NCBI RefSeq assembly: GCF_900095225.1
Contig: NZ_LT607424.1
Location: 31,597 to 95,596 of the forward strand
Direction: 5' to 3'
Source of the DNA: Pseudomonas sp. UMAB-08
GTDB taxonomy: Bacteria; Pseudomonadota; Gammaproteobacteria; Pseudomonadales; Pseudomonadaceae
DNA: 64,000 nucleotides
In this document: one piece after another, positions 25,223 through 33,805 of the stretch
Layout of the letters: each line of letters starts with the position of its first letter
How positions within the stretch are numbered: the stretch's first letter is position 1
The notes under the pieces: model-generated
What the model was told of the DNA's origin: nothing
What the model saw: the letters and a program-made list of their open reading frames with translations, nothing else
The model's database searches: none
Made by a program: the position numbers and the translations under genes

Positions 25223-25789
25223 CTATCCGATGTTCGACAGTTTCAACAGTTGGCGTAGATCGTTGAGCAGGTCCTTGCCGTCGACCTTGGCGTCGTAACG
25301 CAGCACCAGGTTGCCGTGGGGATCAACGATCCAGAGGTGTGGCGCTTCAACGCCGGGTGCAAGGGTGTTGTACCGCGATAGATCCAGCGGGTAGCGCTGC
25401 AACTGCGGGTATTCGCGCGCGAGCTTCGCCGAGTAATTGGCCTCCAGCGGTTGGGCGGTCGCCAGCGCGTGGCTGGCGCGAGTCGCGTCACGGCCCAGAC
25501 CGATCTGTACCTGCCGCGCCAGATAGACCAGCTGTTGGCAGTCTGCCGCGCAGCCCTGCGGCGCACTGACCAGCAGTTGCCAACGGGGCTCGTCGGCCGG
25601 CACCCCGAGGTCGGCGCGACCTTGCCCGTTACCGATCAGCTCGCCGTGGTAGCTGCGGCCGTCCGGCACCCAGAACTGCAGTTTGTACATGCCGGTCGCC
25701 AGAAGGATCGGGCCGAGGGCCACCAGCAACACCAGAATCAGTTGCAAACGTCCCTTGCGGCGACTCTGCGGTGCGCGTGTTTCAGACAT
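25223..25789 (-). CDS. SCO-like thioredoxin-fold membrane-anchored protein in the cox operon (PA0111-like)
   Basis: This 188-residue protein is usually annotated as hypothetical. After a basic cytoplasmic start and one membrane helix (about 18-38) it carries a periplasmic domain in which GCAADC supplies a C-x3-C motif at the position of the SCO copper site, and a later APHLWIVDPHGNLVLRY strand-turn matches the SCO segment that carries the third ligand (here DPHG instead of DHSG). I infer a thioredoxin-like assembly factor, perhaps a second copper or thiol carrier for the oxidase. ATG 25789 overlaps the SURF1 stop by 8 bases; ATG 25804 is possible. It sits between SURF1 and ctaA. Confidence 0.8.
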   Translation of the reverse strand: MSETRAPQSRRKGRLQLILVLLVALGPILLATGMYKLQFWVPDGRSYHGELIGNGQGRADLGVPADEPRWQLLVSAPQGCAADCQQLVYLARQVQIGLGRDATRASHALATAQPLEANYSAKLAREYPQLQRYPLDLSRYNTLAPGVEAPHLWIVDPHGNLVLRYDAKVDGKDLLNDLRQLLKLSNIG

Positions 25790-26522
25790 GTTGTGTGGAT
25801 TCATGGCCGCTCCCATGGGTTTTCTCCTTGGCGTTGTGTAATCCGAGGTACAGATAAAGGCCGAACAGCGCCGCCGCCATGGCGAACCACTGAACGGCGT
25901 AACCGAGGTGTTTTTCCGGCCCCATCGCCACCACCGGCCAATCGAGCTGATATGCAGCGACGCCAGGCTCAAGCCGCAACTCATCGGCAAACCCTTGGCG
26001 CCCCAGTTCGGGCCAGAGCGTTGCCGGATCCACCGCTGTGACCAAACGCGGCCATGGGGCACCCGCAGGGTCGGGCGCCAATTGGAAGGTGGCGCCAGAC
26101 GGCACATACACCCAGGCGTTGAGGTTCAGAACTTGGCTGGGGGTGGTGAATACCGGCGGCGTGCGGCGCTCTGGCCAAGGCAACCAGCCGCGATTGACCA
26201 GCAGCCACAACCCGCTGGCCTGATCGTGAAACGGCTGGATCAACTCGACACCGGCTCTGCCGCCACGGGTGCTGTTGTCCAGGAGCAGGGTGTGTTCGGC
26301 GTCGAACTGGCCGCGCAACTGCACGCGACGATAGGCGGGGTCGACTGTTTGTTCGAGGTGAGTGCCGGGCATGGGTTCAGCCGCGCGGCGCTCGGCGTAA
26401 TGGGCCAGCAGTACGCGCTTTTCCTCGCCCCGATCAAGCTGCCAGAAGCCGAGAAAAATCAGCATCGGCAGTAACAGAAACACCACCACCGTGGGTGCCC
26501 GGCCAGGTTGGAAGCGCTTCAT
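25782..26522 (-). CDS. SURF1 family cytochrome oxidase assembly protein
   Basis: The 246-residue protein has the SURF1 layout: an N-terminal helix (about 10-27, ending FLGFWQLDRGEEKR, the family signature), a large periplasmic domain (VQLRGQF, LLLDNSTRGGRAGVEL, VNRGWLPW) and a C-terminal helix (AVQWFAMAAALFGLYLYLGL). SURF1 helps insert haem a into subunit I. Start at ATG 26522; the longer frame upstream is not conserved in character. It overlaps the SCO-like gene by 8 bases. Confidence 0.92.
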   Translation of the reverse strand: MKRFQPGRAPTVVVFLLLPMLIFLGFWQLDRGEEKRVLLAHYAERRAAEPMPGTHLEQTVDPAYRRVQLRGQFDAEHTLLLDNSTRGGRAGVELIQPFHDQASGLWLLVNRGWLPWPERRTPPVFTTPSQVLNLNAWVYVPSGATFQLAPDPAGAPWPRLVTAVDPATLWPELGRQGFADELRLEPGVAAYQLDWPVVAMGPEKHLGYAVQWFAMAAALFGLYLYLGLHNAKEKTHGSGHESTQHV

Positions 26523-26595
26523 GGCATGCCCCAATTGCGGGTAGCTATACTGCAATACATCGCCTATACCTCCCCCAACGTCATGGAGTTTCATC

Positions 26596-26799
26596 ATGCT
26601 CAAAGCGGCGATTGTTCTATTGCTTATTGCCACGATGATCAGTCTGTTCAGCGGCCTGTTCTTTCTGGTCAAAGACGACAGCAGTTCCACCCGGGTGGTG
26701 AGGGCCCTGACCGTGCGTGTCAGCCTGGCCGCCATCACCGTCATCCTGATTGCGTGGGGCTTCTACAGCGGTCAATTGGTCTCTCACGTCAGCTGGTAA
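26596..26799 (+). CDS. DUF2909 twin-transmembrane protein
   Basis: The 67-residue product consists of two hydrophobic helices (about 3-24 and 40-62) joined by a short charged loop (VKDDSSSTRVV), the pattern of the DUF2909 family. It is encoded on the opposite strand to the surrounding cox genes, between coxC and SURF1, a position it keeps in other pseudomonads. A role in oxidase biogenesis is suggested only by location. An earlier ATG at 26584 is out of frame. Confidence 0.82.
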   Translation: MLKAAIVLLLIATMISLFSGLFFLVKDDSSSTRVVRALTVRVSLAAITVILIAWGFYSGQLVSHVSW

Positions 26800-26808
26800 G
26801 CCTTGCTT

Positions 26809-27696
26809 CTACAAGACGTAGACAAAGACAAACAGGCCGATCCACACCACGTCGACAAAGTGCCAATACCAACTTGCCGCCTCGAAACCGAATTGATGAT
26901 CGGCATCAAAGTGCCCGCGCATCACCCGCATCAGCATCACAAACAAAATGATCGTGCCGATGGTCACGTGGGCCCCGTGAAACCCGGTGAGCATGAAGAA
27001 GGTCGCGCCGTAGATGCCCGAGCCGAGGGTCAGCCCCAGCTCGTGATAGGCCTCGATGTATTCAGTAGCCTGCAACGCCAAAAACCCCAGACCCAGCAAG
27101 ACCGTCAGCGCCAGCCAGACTTTCAGGGCGCCGCGATGGCCTTTTTTCAGCGCATGGTGAGCGATGGTGACCGTGACACTGGAGCTGACCAGCAGAATGG
27201 TGTTGATCAGCGGCAAGTGCCACGGATTGATGATCTCTTTAGGACCCGGGAAAAGTTTTGGGTCCGGGGTATTCATCAGCGGCCAGGCGTATTGGAAATT
27301 AGGCCAGAGCATATGCGCGATGCCCTTGGAGCCCTCGCCGCCCAGCCAGGGACCCGACAGGTTGCGCACGTAAAACAGGGCACCAAAGAAGGCGATAAAG
27401 AACATCACTTCAGAAAAAATGAACCAGCTCATGCCCCAGCGGAACGAGCGATCCATCTGCGCGCTGTACAGACCGCTGCGGCCTTCCTTGATCACGGTGC
27501 CGAACCAGCCGAACAGCATGTAGGCCAGTAGCAGGCCGCCGACGAAAAAGATCAGTGGCCCGTGGGAGTCGGGCCGTCCTGCCTTCATGTCGTTGAACCA
27601 GGTGCCCAGGCCGAACATCGTGACGAACATGCCAACCGTGGCGATGATCGGCCATTTGCTTTGCGCGGGAACGTAGTAATGCTCGTAAATTGCCAT
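26809..27696 (-). CDS. coxC: Cytochrome c oxidase subunit III
   Basis: The 295-residue membrane protein has seven helices. The conserved Glu in FSEVMFF and the segment TGFHGAHVTIGT are the subunit III hallmarks near the proton entry of subunit I. In the aa3-type oxidase it stabilises the catalytic core. It lies 42 bases after ctaG and before the SURF1 gene. Confidence 0.95.
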   Translation of the reverse strand: MAIYEHYYVPAQSKWPIIATVGMFVTMFGLGTWFNDMKAGRPDSHGPLIFFVGGLLLAYMLFGWFGTVIKEGRSGLYSAQMDRSFRWGMSWFIFSEVMFFIAFFGALFYVRNLSGPWLGGEGSKGIAHMLWPNFQYAWPLMNTPDPKLFPGPKEIINPWHLPLINTILLVSSSVTVTIAHHALKKGHRGALKVWLALTVLLGLGFLALQATEYIEAYHELGLTLGSGIYGATFFMLTGFHGAHVTIGTIILFVMLMRVMRGHFDADHQFGFEAASWYWHFVDVVWIGLFVFVYVL

Positions 27697-27738
27697 CTTA
27701 TTGTTCTCCTTATCGGGCGCCCTGGATGAATCCAGGTC

Positions 27739-28296
27739 CTAACCGCCATTGCTTGCCACTTTTGCAGCCGGTGGTTGGCGAGCGGTGATATCGAACAGCG
27801 TGTAAGCGAGCGTCAGTTCTTTCTGGTTCTTGGGCAGGTCGCGATCAACGATGAAGCGCACCGGCATTTCAATGCGTTCCCCCGGCTGTAGCACTTGCTG
27901 GGTGAAGCAAAAACATTCGGTCTTGTGGAAGTAAACCGCGACGTCGCCCGGCGAAATGCTGGGGACGGCCTGCGCCGTCATCGCCTTGTTGGTCGGGTTA
28001 TGGGCCACGAACAGCATCTCGTTGACCGCACCGGGATGCACAATCAGCTCCTCAGCCTTGGGGTAGAAGTCCCAGGCCATGTCGACGTTGTTGCTCGAGA
28101 CAAATTGCACCCGCACCTGGCGATTCAGATCAACCACCTGCGACCCTTCATATTTATCGCCGGTCTTGCCGTTGATACCGAGCGTTTTGCACATCACGTC
28201 GTACAGCGGCACCAAAGCAAAACCGAAGGCGAACATCACGACCACCAGCAATAACAGGCGGATCACCAGGCGTTTGATCGAGCGCGCTTCGCTCAT
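27739..28296 (-). CDS. ctaG: CuB insertion factor CtaG/Cox11
   Basis: The 185-residue protein has one N-terminal helix (about 11-30) and a periplasmic immunoglobulin-like domain with the copper-binding CFCF motif (TECFCFTQQ) and a further Cys in DVMCKTLG. Cox11 delivers copper to CuB of subunit I. It starts one base after the coxA stop, so the two are tightly coupled. Confidence 0.94.
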   Translation of the reverse strand: MSEARSIKRLVIRLLLLVVVMFAFGFALVPLYDVMCKTLGINGKTGDKYEGSQVVDLNRQVRVQFVSSNNVDMAWDFYPKAEELIVHPGAVNEMLFVAHNPTNKAMTAQAVPSISPGDVAVYFHKTECFCFTQQVLQPGERIEMPVRFIVDRDLPKNQKELTLAYTLFDITARQPPAAKVASNGG

Positions 28297-28297
28297 G

Positions 28298-29893
28298 TCA
28301 TTTCACTTCCGGGGGCGTCGTGAAGGTGTGATAGGGCGCCGGTGAAGGAATGCTCCACTCCAGGCCCTCGGCACCGTCCCACGGTTTGGCCGGTGCTGGC
28401 GGACCACCACGAATGGTTTTGATCACGATGAACAGGAAGAAAAGCTGCGTCGCGCCAAAGGTGAAGGCACCGATGGACGACACCATGTTGAAGTTGGCGA
28501 ACTGCAGGTTGTAATCCGGAATCCGGCGCGGCATGCCCGCCAAACCAAGGAAGTGCATCGGGAAGAAGGCCATGTTCATGCCCACGAACGACAGCCAGAA
28601 ATGCAGCTTGCCGAGGGTTTCGTCGTACATGTGCCCGGTCCATTTCGGCAGCCAGTAATAGGCCGACGCGAAGATCCCGAAGATCGCACCCGGCACCAGT
28701 ACATAGTGGAAATGCGCGACCACGAAGTAGGTGTCCTGATACTGGAAGTCCGCCGGGGCTATCGCCAGCATCAACCCGGAGAAACCGCCGATGGTGAACA
28801 GGATCACGAACGCCACCGCGAACAGCATCGGGGTCTCGAAGCTCAGCGACCCCTGCCACATGGTACTGACCCAGTTGAACACCTTGACCCCGGTGGGCAC
28901 CGCGATCAGCAGGGTGGCATACATGAAGAACAACTCGCCCACCAGCGGGATACCGACCACGAACATGTGGTGGGCCCAGACGATGAACGACAGAAAGGCG
29001 ATGCTCGCCGTGGCATAAACCATCGACGTGTAGCCAAACAGCGGTTTGCGCGAGAAGGTCGGGATGATTGAGCTGACCGCGCCGAATGCCGGCAGGATCA
29101 TGATGTACACCTCAGGGTGCCCGAAGAACCAGAACACGTGCTGGAACAACACCGGGTCACCGCCGCCCGCCGCACTGAAGAAGCTGGTACCGAAGTGGAT
29201 GTCCATCAACATCATGGTCACGCAACCCGCCAGCACCGGCATCACCGCAATCAACAGGAAGGCCGTGATCAGCCAGGTCCAGACGAACAGTGGCATTTTC
29301 ATCAAAGTCATGCCGGGCGCACGCAGGTTGAGAATGGTCGCGATCACGTTGATCGCGCCCATGATCGAGCTGATGCCCATCAAGTGGATGGCGAAGATGA
29401 AGAAGGTCACGCTTTCCGGCGCGTAGGTGGTCGACAGCGGGGCGTAGAAGGTCCAGCCGAAGTTCGGCCCGCCACCCGGCATGAACAGGGTCGACACCAG
29501 CAACAGGAACGCCGCCGGAAGCAACCAGAAACTGAAGTTGTTCATCCTCGGCAGGGCCATGTCCGGTGCGCCGATCATCAACGGGACCATCCAGTTGGCG
29601 AGGCCGACGAACGCGGGCATCACTGCACCGAACACCATCACCAGCCCGTGCATGGTGGTCATCTGGTTGAAGAAGGCCGGCTCGACGATTTGCAGACCCG
29701 GCTGGAACAGCTCCGCACGAATGACCATGGCGAAAGAGCCGCCCAGTAAAAACATGCAGAAGCTGAACCACAGGTACAGCGTGCCAATGTCTTTGTGGTT
29801 AGTCGTCAGCACCCAACGCATCAGGCCTTTTGCGGGGCCGTGAGCGTGCTCATCATGGCCGGCGTGGCCATGGTCATCGATCACTGCACTCAT
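28298..29893 (-). CDS. coxA: Cytochrome c oxidase subunit I (aa3-type)
   Basis: The 531-residue core subunit has twelve helices and all redox ligands: low-spin haem a His in TTMHGLVMVF and in AHFHYVL, CuB ligands in FGHPEVYIM (with the cross-linked Tyr of the active site) and WAHHMF, and haem a3 ligand in the AHFHY segment. The D-channel motif DMALPRMNN is present, so it belongs to the A family of haem-copper oxidases. The His-rich N-terminal tail (DDHGHAGHDEHAHG) is a notable extension. I start at ATG 29893 rather than the longer frame. Confidence 0.96.
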   Translation of the reverse strand: MSAVIDDHGHAGHDEHAHGPAKGLMRWVLTTNHKDIGTLYLWFSFCMFLLGGSFAMVIRAELFQPGLQIVEPAFFNQMTTMHGLVMVFGAVMPAFVGLANWMVPLMIGAPDMALPRMNNFSFWLLPAAFLLLVSTLFMPGGGPNFGWTFYAPLSTTYAPESVTFFIFAIHLMGISSIMGAINVIATILNLRAPGMTLMKMPLFVWTWLITAFLLIAVMPVLAGCVTMMLMDIHFGTSFFSAAGGGDPVLFQHVFWFFGHPEVYIMILPAFGAVSSIIPTFSRKPLFGYTSMVYATASIAFLSFIVWAHHMFVVGIPLVGELFFMYATLLIAVPTGVKVFNWVSTMWQGSLSFETPMLFAVAFVILFTIGGFSGLMLAIAPADFQYQDTYFVVAHFHYVLVPGAIFGIFASAYYWLPKWTGHMYDETLGKLHFWLSFVGMNMAFFPMHFLGLAGMPRRIPDYNLQFANFNMVSSIGAFTFGATQLFFLFIVIKTIRGGPPAPAKPWDGAEGLEWSIPSPAPYHTFTTPPEVK

Positions 29894-29963
29894 GTCCTGT
29901 CTCCTGCAAAACGGGGAGCGAAACACGCCAGGGCGAAACGAGAGGAATAGGCAATTGAAGGGA

Positions 29964-31091
29964 TCATTTGCTGTCCGCCTGTTTCAGAGCCAGCACGTCT
30001 TTGGGGGTGACCATGTCGCCTTTGTTGTTACCCCATGCATTACGCTCGTAGGTCACCACCGCCGCGATATCGACCTCGGAAAGCTGTTTGCCGAACGCCG
30101 CCATGGCTGTGCCTGGCCGGCCATGGAAGACCGTGCTCAAGTGGTCTGCCTTAGGCCCGGTGGCCACTTTCGAACCCTTGAGCGCCGGGAACATCGGCGG
30201 CAAACCCTGGCCCTCGGCCTGGTGACACGCCACGCAGGTGGTGTGGTAAACCTTGTCGCCACGGGCGACCAGTTCATCCAGCGTCCACTCTTTGGAGGTC
30301 AGTTCCTTGAGTTTGGCAGTCTCGGCTTTGCGGCCCGCCAGCCAGGTATCGAAATCGGCCTGGGACTTGGCCTCGACCACAATGGGCATGAAACCGTGGT
30401 CCTTGCCGCACAGTTCAGAGCACTGGCCGCGGTAGATGCCAGGCGTCTCGACGCGGGTCCAGGCTTCGTTGACGAACCCCGGGATGGCGTCGCGCTTGAC
30501 CGCAAAGGCCGGCACCCACCAGGAGTGGATCACGTCGGCGGCAGTCACCAAAAAGCGTATTTTCACACCCACCGGAACCACCAGCGGTTCGTCAACTTCC
30601 AGCAGGTAGTGTTCGCCCTTGGCTTCTTTGTTATGAATCTGATCAGCCGGAGTCGCCAGGTTGCTGAAGAACTCGACGTCTTGCCCCAGGTATTTGTAAT
30701 GCCATTTCCACTGATAACCGGTGATCTGAATATCAAGCGCCGACTCACTGGTGTCGTACATCTTGATCAGGGTTCTGGTCGCCGGAATGGCCATTACGAT
30801 AAGGATCAGGAGGGGCACAATCGTCCAGAGAATTTCGACGGTCGTGCTCTCATGAAACTTGGCTGCCACCTGGCCGGTGGAGCGACGGTGGACGATCATC
30901 GACCAGAACATGGCGCCAAATACCACAACGCCAATCACCACACAGATCCAGAAAATGGTCATGTGCAGGTCGAATACTTCGTGACTGACTACAGTCGCTC
31001 CCGGCGCCATATTCGTGGTCCAGGCGGCTTGTGCCTGGCTGAATACCGACCACAACAGGAGGCCCATCCAGACATGTGGATGTCGCATCAT
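29964..31091 (-). CDS. coxB: Cytochrome c oxidase subunit II with fused C-terminal cytochrome c domain
   Basis: The 375-residue precursor has a signal peptide, two membrane helices (about 40-65 and 85-110), the cupredoxin CuA domain with ligands in VIHSWWVPAF and CSELCGKDHGFM, and a C-terminal c-type cytochrome (about 285-375) with haem site CVACH. This makes the complex a caa3-like enzyme with its own electron-entry haem, as known for the P. aeruginosa aa3 oxidase. It is the first gene of the transcript; the unusual 380-base upstream region is described separately. Confidence 0.96.
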   Translation of the reverse strand: MMRHPHVWMGLLLWSVFSQAQAAWTTNMAPGATVVSHEVFDLHMTIFWICVVIGVVVFGAMFWSMIVHRRSTGQVAAKFHESTTVEILWTIVPLLILIVMAIPATRTLIKMYDTSESALDIQITGYQWKWHYKYLGQDVEFFSNLATPADQIHNKEAKGEHYLLEVDEPLVVPVGVKIRFLVTAADVIHSWWVPAFAVKRDAIPGFVNEAWTRVETPGIYRGQCSELCGKDHGFMPIVVEAKSQADFDTWLAGRKAETAKLKELTSKEWTLDELVARGDKVYHTTCVACHQAEGQGLPPMFPALKGSKVATGPKADHLSTVFHGRPGTAMAAFGKQLSEVDIAAVVTYERNAWGNNKGDMVTPKDVLALKQADSK

Positions 31092-31471
31092 TGCGGGTTC
31101 CCCTTATCGTTCTTGTTATCCCGCCGGCTTTCACCTGCGGCCAAGGGAGCGGCGGCCAAGAATGGGGACTTGGCGGTCGGGGCCAGGGCTGCAAATGCAG
31201 TCGGGCGTCACCAGCTAATCTTCCTTCAGCCCCGAGTATAGACAGCGACTCAGACCTCGCAATGCGATGTGGGAAAACTAGTTAGCTGGCTAAATTGTCG
31301 ATTCGGGGCTATATCGGGCGCGAAATGTGTAACGCAATCGGACGCGTCTTAGATCTCATTCACATAAATGTGAATTTGTTATGACAAATGCGTCTTAGCA
31401 AATTTTATAAGCGCGCTACCGTATGACTTCGTTTTCTTTTCAATCCTGCTTCACTGCTTTCAGGAGCCTTC
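31092..31471. promoter_or_regulatory. Divergent control region of coxB and the 31.5-kb hypothetical gene
   Basis: No gene is seen in these 380 bases. Structure: CCAGCTAA (31211-31218) is perfectly complementary to TTAGCTGG (31282-31289), and AGCCCCGA (31228-31235) to TCGGGGCT (31303-31310); the two pairs interleave. Farther right is an 18-base palindrome ATTCACATAAATGTGAAT (31358-31375) flanked by direct repeats GCGTCTTAG (31344-31352 and 31390-31398). The right half is A/T-rich and promoter-like. AGGAG precedes the ATG at 31472. Confidence 0.55.
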
Positions 31472-32125
31472 ATGAACACCGCCGCTTTGCGCGAGCAGAT
31501 TCAACGTGCGCATCAACATGAGGCCGAAACCGGCCAATTGTCGCGTCAGCTGGAAACTCAATTGCCTCACCTTCACCCTGCCATTCACCTACCTGAACTG
31601 GACGCAAAGGGTGTTCTGACACGTTTTGTTGCAGCTTATATCGAACTGGTTCCGGACTTGCTCGACGCCGCCCACGAGGTTGCGCTCGAAGCCGGTATCG
31701 AGGATCAAATCAAACCCGTATTGAAGATCGCCGAACACTTTTTTCTTCAGCCGCCGAGCATCATGGCCGGCCACGAGGGCCTGGACAGCCTGCTGGATGA
31801 AGCCTATCTGGCCCATCGTCTGGTCGAAGAAGTGAATGACCTCTACATCAAGCACTTCGGCCAACCGCTGATTCCATCGAATACCACCGTGGCCAGCGTG
31901 ATTGCCCACCAGTTGATTGGCGAAGCGTTCGCCAATCAACTGGACGAAGCGGTCCATCATGCCGTAGACGAAATGCTCGACGATGAAAGCTTCGCGCTCG
32001 ATTCCGTCGAAGCCTATCGCGACCGCCTGATCAGCCCGGACACCGAAGCCGCGTGGAAGCGTTGGCCGTGCCTGTCGCGCCAGCTGGGCGTCGGGCTTGA
32101 TCTAGAGCAAACCCGCGCCGTCTGA
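31472..32125 (+). CDS. Uncharacterised protein (PA0104-like)
   Basis: The 217-residue product is acidic, almost entirely helical and lacks signal peptide or membrane segments. Repeated motifs such as DLLDAAHEVALEAG, EAYLAHRLVEEVND and ANQLDEAVHHAVDEML suggest a helical bundle with several His/Glu/Asp pairs on helices, which could bind a metal, though no known ferritin or haemerythrin signature is complete. It is divergent from coxB and occupies this place in other pseudomonads. I cannot name a function. Confidence 0.7.
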   Translation: MNTAALREQIQRAHQHEAETGQLSRQLETQLPHLHPAIHLPELDAKGVLTRFVAAYIELVPDLLDAAHEVALEAGIEDQIKPVLKIAEHFFLQPPSIMAGHEGLDSLLDEAYLAHRLVEEVNDLYIKHFGQPLIPSNTTVASVIAHQLIGEAFANQLDEAVHHAVDEMLDDESFALDSVEAYRDRLISPDTEAAWKRWPCLSRQLGVGLDLEQTRAV

Positions 32126-32163
32126 CATCACTGCTTGCAGCGCACCGCCACACTGCGCACGAC

Positions 32164-33690
32164 TCAGGCCGAACCGACGCCTGCCGTTGTGCGCAATCTC
32201 CCCTCCAGTCGACGCTTAAGGCCACGAGGCTCGATAATCAACCGCGAGCCTGTCGCCGCATTGGCGCGTCCCCACTCTTCAAGCAGCTCAAGACACGAGT
32301 GGTCGATATAACTCAGGTTATTGAGCGGCACATGCACCGTGCTGCCGTGCGGAACGGTGCCCAGAATCCGGGTCAACGCCGGGACTTTGAGAAAGGTCGC
32401 AGCGCCCATCAATCGCAGCTCCATTTCCCCCTCGGCATCCAGATCAACCAGGCTGACCTTTAAACGCGATGCCTTCCACGCCAGTTTGGCCAGGGTCAAA
32501 CCAAAGCCAATCAATACACCCGTCAACAGGTCGGTGAAGATGATCGCCACTGCGGTTGCGGCGTAGGTGAACATCGGCATCCGCCCATAGCGACCCAGCC
32601 CGCGAAAGGCCTTGAGGTCGACCAGTTTCAACCCGGTATAGACCAGAACGCCCGCCAGGCTGGCGACCGGGATGCTTTGCAGCACACTGGACAGCAGCAA
32701 CACGAAGGCCAATAACCAGACGCCATGAAAAACCGCCGACAGCCGGGTGCGAGCGCCGGCCTGGACGTTGGCCGAGCTGCGCACTATCACGCCGGTCATC
32801 GGCAGCGCGCCGAGCAAACCGCAGAGCATGTTGCCCACCCCTTGGGCGGTCAGTTCCCGATCGAAATCCGAACGCGGGCCGTTGTGCATGCGATCCACCG
32901 CAGCAGCGGACAACAGCGTCTCGGCACTGGCGATAAATGCCACCGCGAAGGCCGCGATCAAAATACCCGGATCCGCCAGACTCAGCAGGTCGGCGGGGCG
33001 CAACCAGTCAATGGCTTCGGCGAGATTGGCCGGCACCTCGACGCGCTTGATTTGCAGGGCGAACGCCAGGCTGACAAGGGTCGCAAGACCGACACCCAGC
33101 AACGCGCCCGGTACAAAGCGCAACGCCGTTGGTCGCCATTTGTCCCACAGCCACATCACCATAATCGTACCCAGCCCGAGCATCCCGGCCTGTAAGCCGG
33201 TGCCCGGCCCGATGGCCTGAATCAAGGTCGCGGGGAACCCGATCAGGTTATCCAGCCCAGACGGTTTGGGTCCGCCATCAAACATCACATGCACTTGAGA
33301 CAGGACGATCAGCACGCCGATCCCGGCGAGCATGCCGTAGACCACCGCAGGCGCGGTGACCCGAAACCAGCAGCCCAGCTTGAAGCGTCCCGCCAAAACC
33401 TGCAGCAGACCCGCCAGAAGCAGGATCGGTCCCAACATCGCCATCCCGTGCTCGCGCACCACTTCAAAGACCAGGACCGCCAAGCCTGCGGCCGGACCGC
33501 TGACCTGCAACGGCGAGCCGGCCAGCCAACCCACCACCAGACCACCGATGATGCCAGTGATCAGCCCTTTGGCAGGCGGCATGCCCGAGGCAATCGCAAT
33601 ACCCATGCACAAGGGCAGGGCGACGAGGAACACCACCACGGAAGCCAATAGCTCCCGAGGCAAAACGGATTTCAGTTCTGCAGTACCCAT
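32164..33690 (-). CDS. SulP family anion permease with STAS domain (candidate bicarbonate importer)
   Basis: The 508-residue protein has a SulP transport core of 12-14 membrane segments (starting LPRELLASVVVFLVALPLCMGIAIASG) and a C-terminal STAS domain (about 425-495). It is 115 bases downstream of a beta-carbonic anhydrase gene on the same strand. SulP-carbonic anhydrase pairs are associated with bicarbonate transport in marine and soil bacteria, so bicarbonate is a better guess than sulfate. The substrate is inference. Confidence 0.88.
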   Translation of the reverse strand: MGTAELKSVLPRELLASVVVFLVALPLCMGIAIASGMPPAKGLITGIIGGLVVGWLAGSPLQVSGPAAGLAVLVFEVVREHGMAMLGPILLLAGLLQVLAGRFKLGCWFRVTAPAVVYGMLAGIGVLIVLSQVHVMFDGGPKPSGLDNLIGFPATLIQAIGPGTGLQAGMLGLGTIMVMWLWDKWRPTALRFVPGALLGVGLATLVSLAFALQIKRVEVPANLAEAIDWLRPADLLSLADPGILIAAFAVAFIASAETLLSAAAVDRMHNGPRSDFDRELTAQGVGNMLCGLLGALPMTGVIVRSSANVQAGARTRLSAVFHGVWLLAFVLLLSSVLQSIPVASLAGVLVYTGLKLVDLKAFRGLGRYGRMPMFTYAATAVAIIFTDLLTGVLIGFGLTLAKLAWKASRLKVSLVDLDAEGEMELRLMGAATFLKVPALTRILGTVPHGSTVHVPLNNLSYIDHSCLELLEEWGRANAATGSRLIIEPRGLKRRLEGRLRTTAGVGSA

Positions 33691-33805
33691 GATGACTCTC
33701 CGGGATTCTTCAGACGTGACAAGGCCCGCCAGCGCATAGGAAGCGCTGCCGCTAAAGGCCCAAGAAGGATTTTATGAAAGTCAGCTGTGAATCAGACGCG
33801 AGCGC

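Noticed and set aside
29892..31241. A 449-codon plus-strand open frame opposite coxB
   Set aside because: Composition mirrors the cox codons and the product has no domain pattern; coxB on the other strand is certain.
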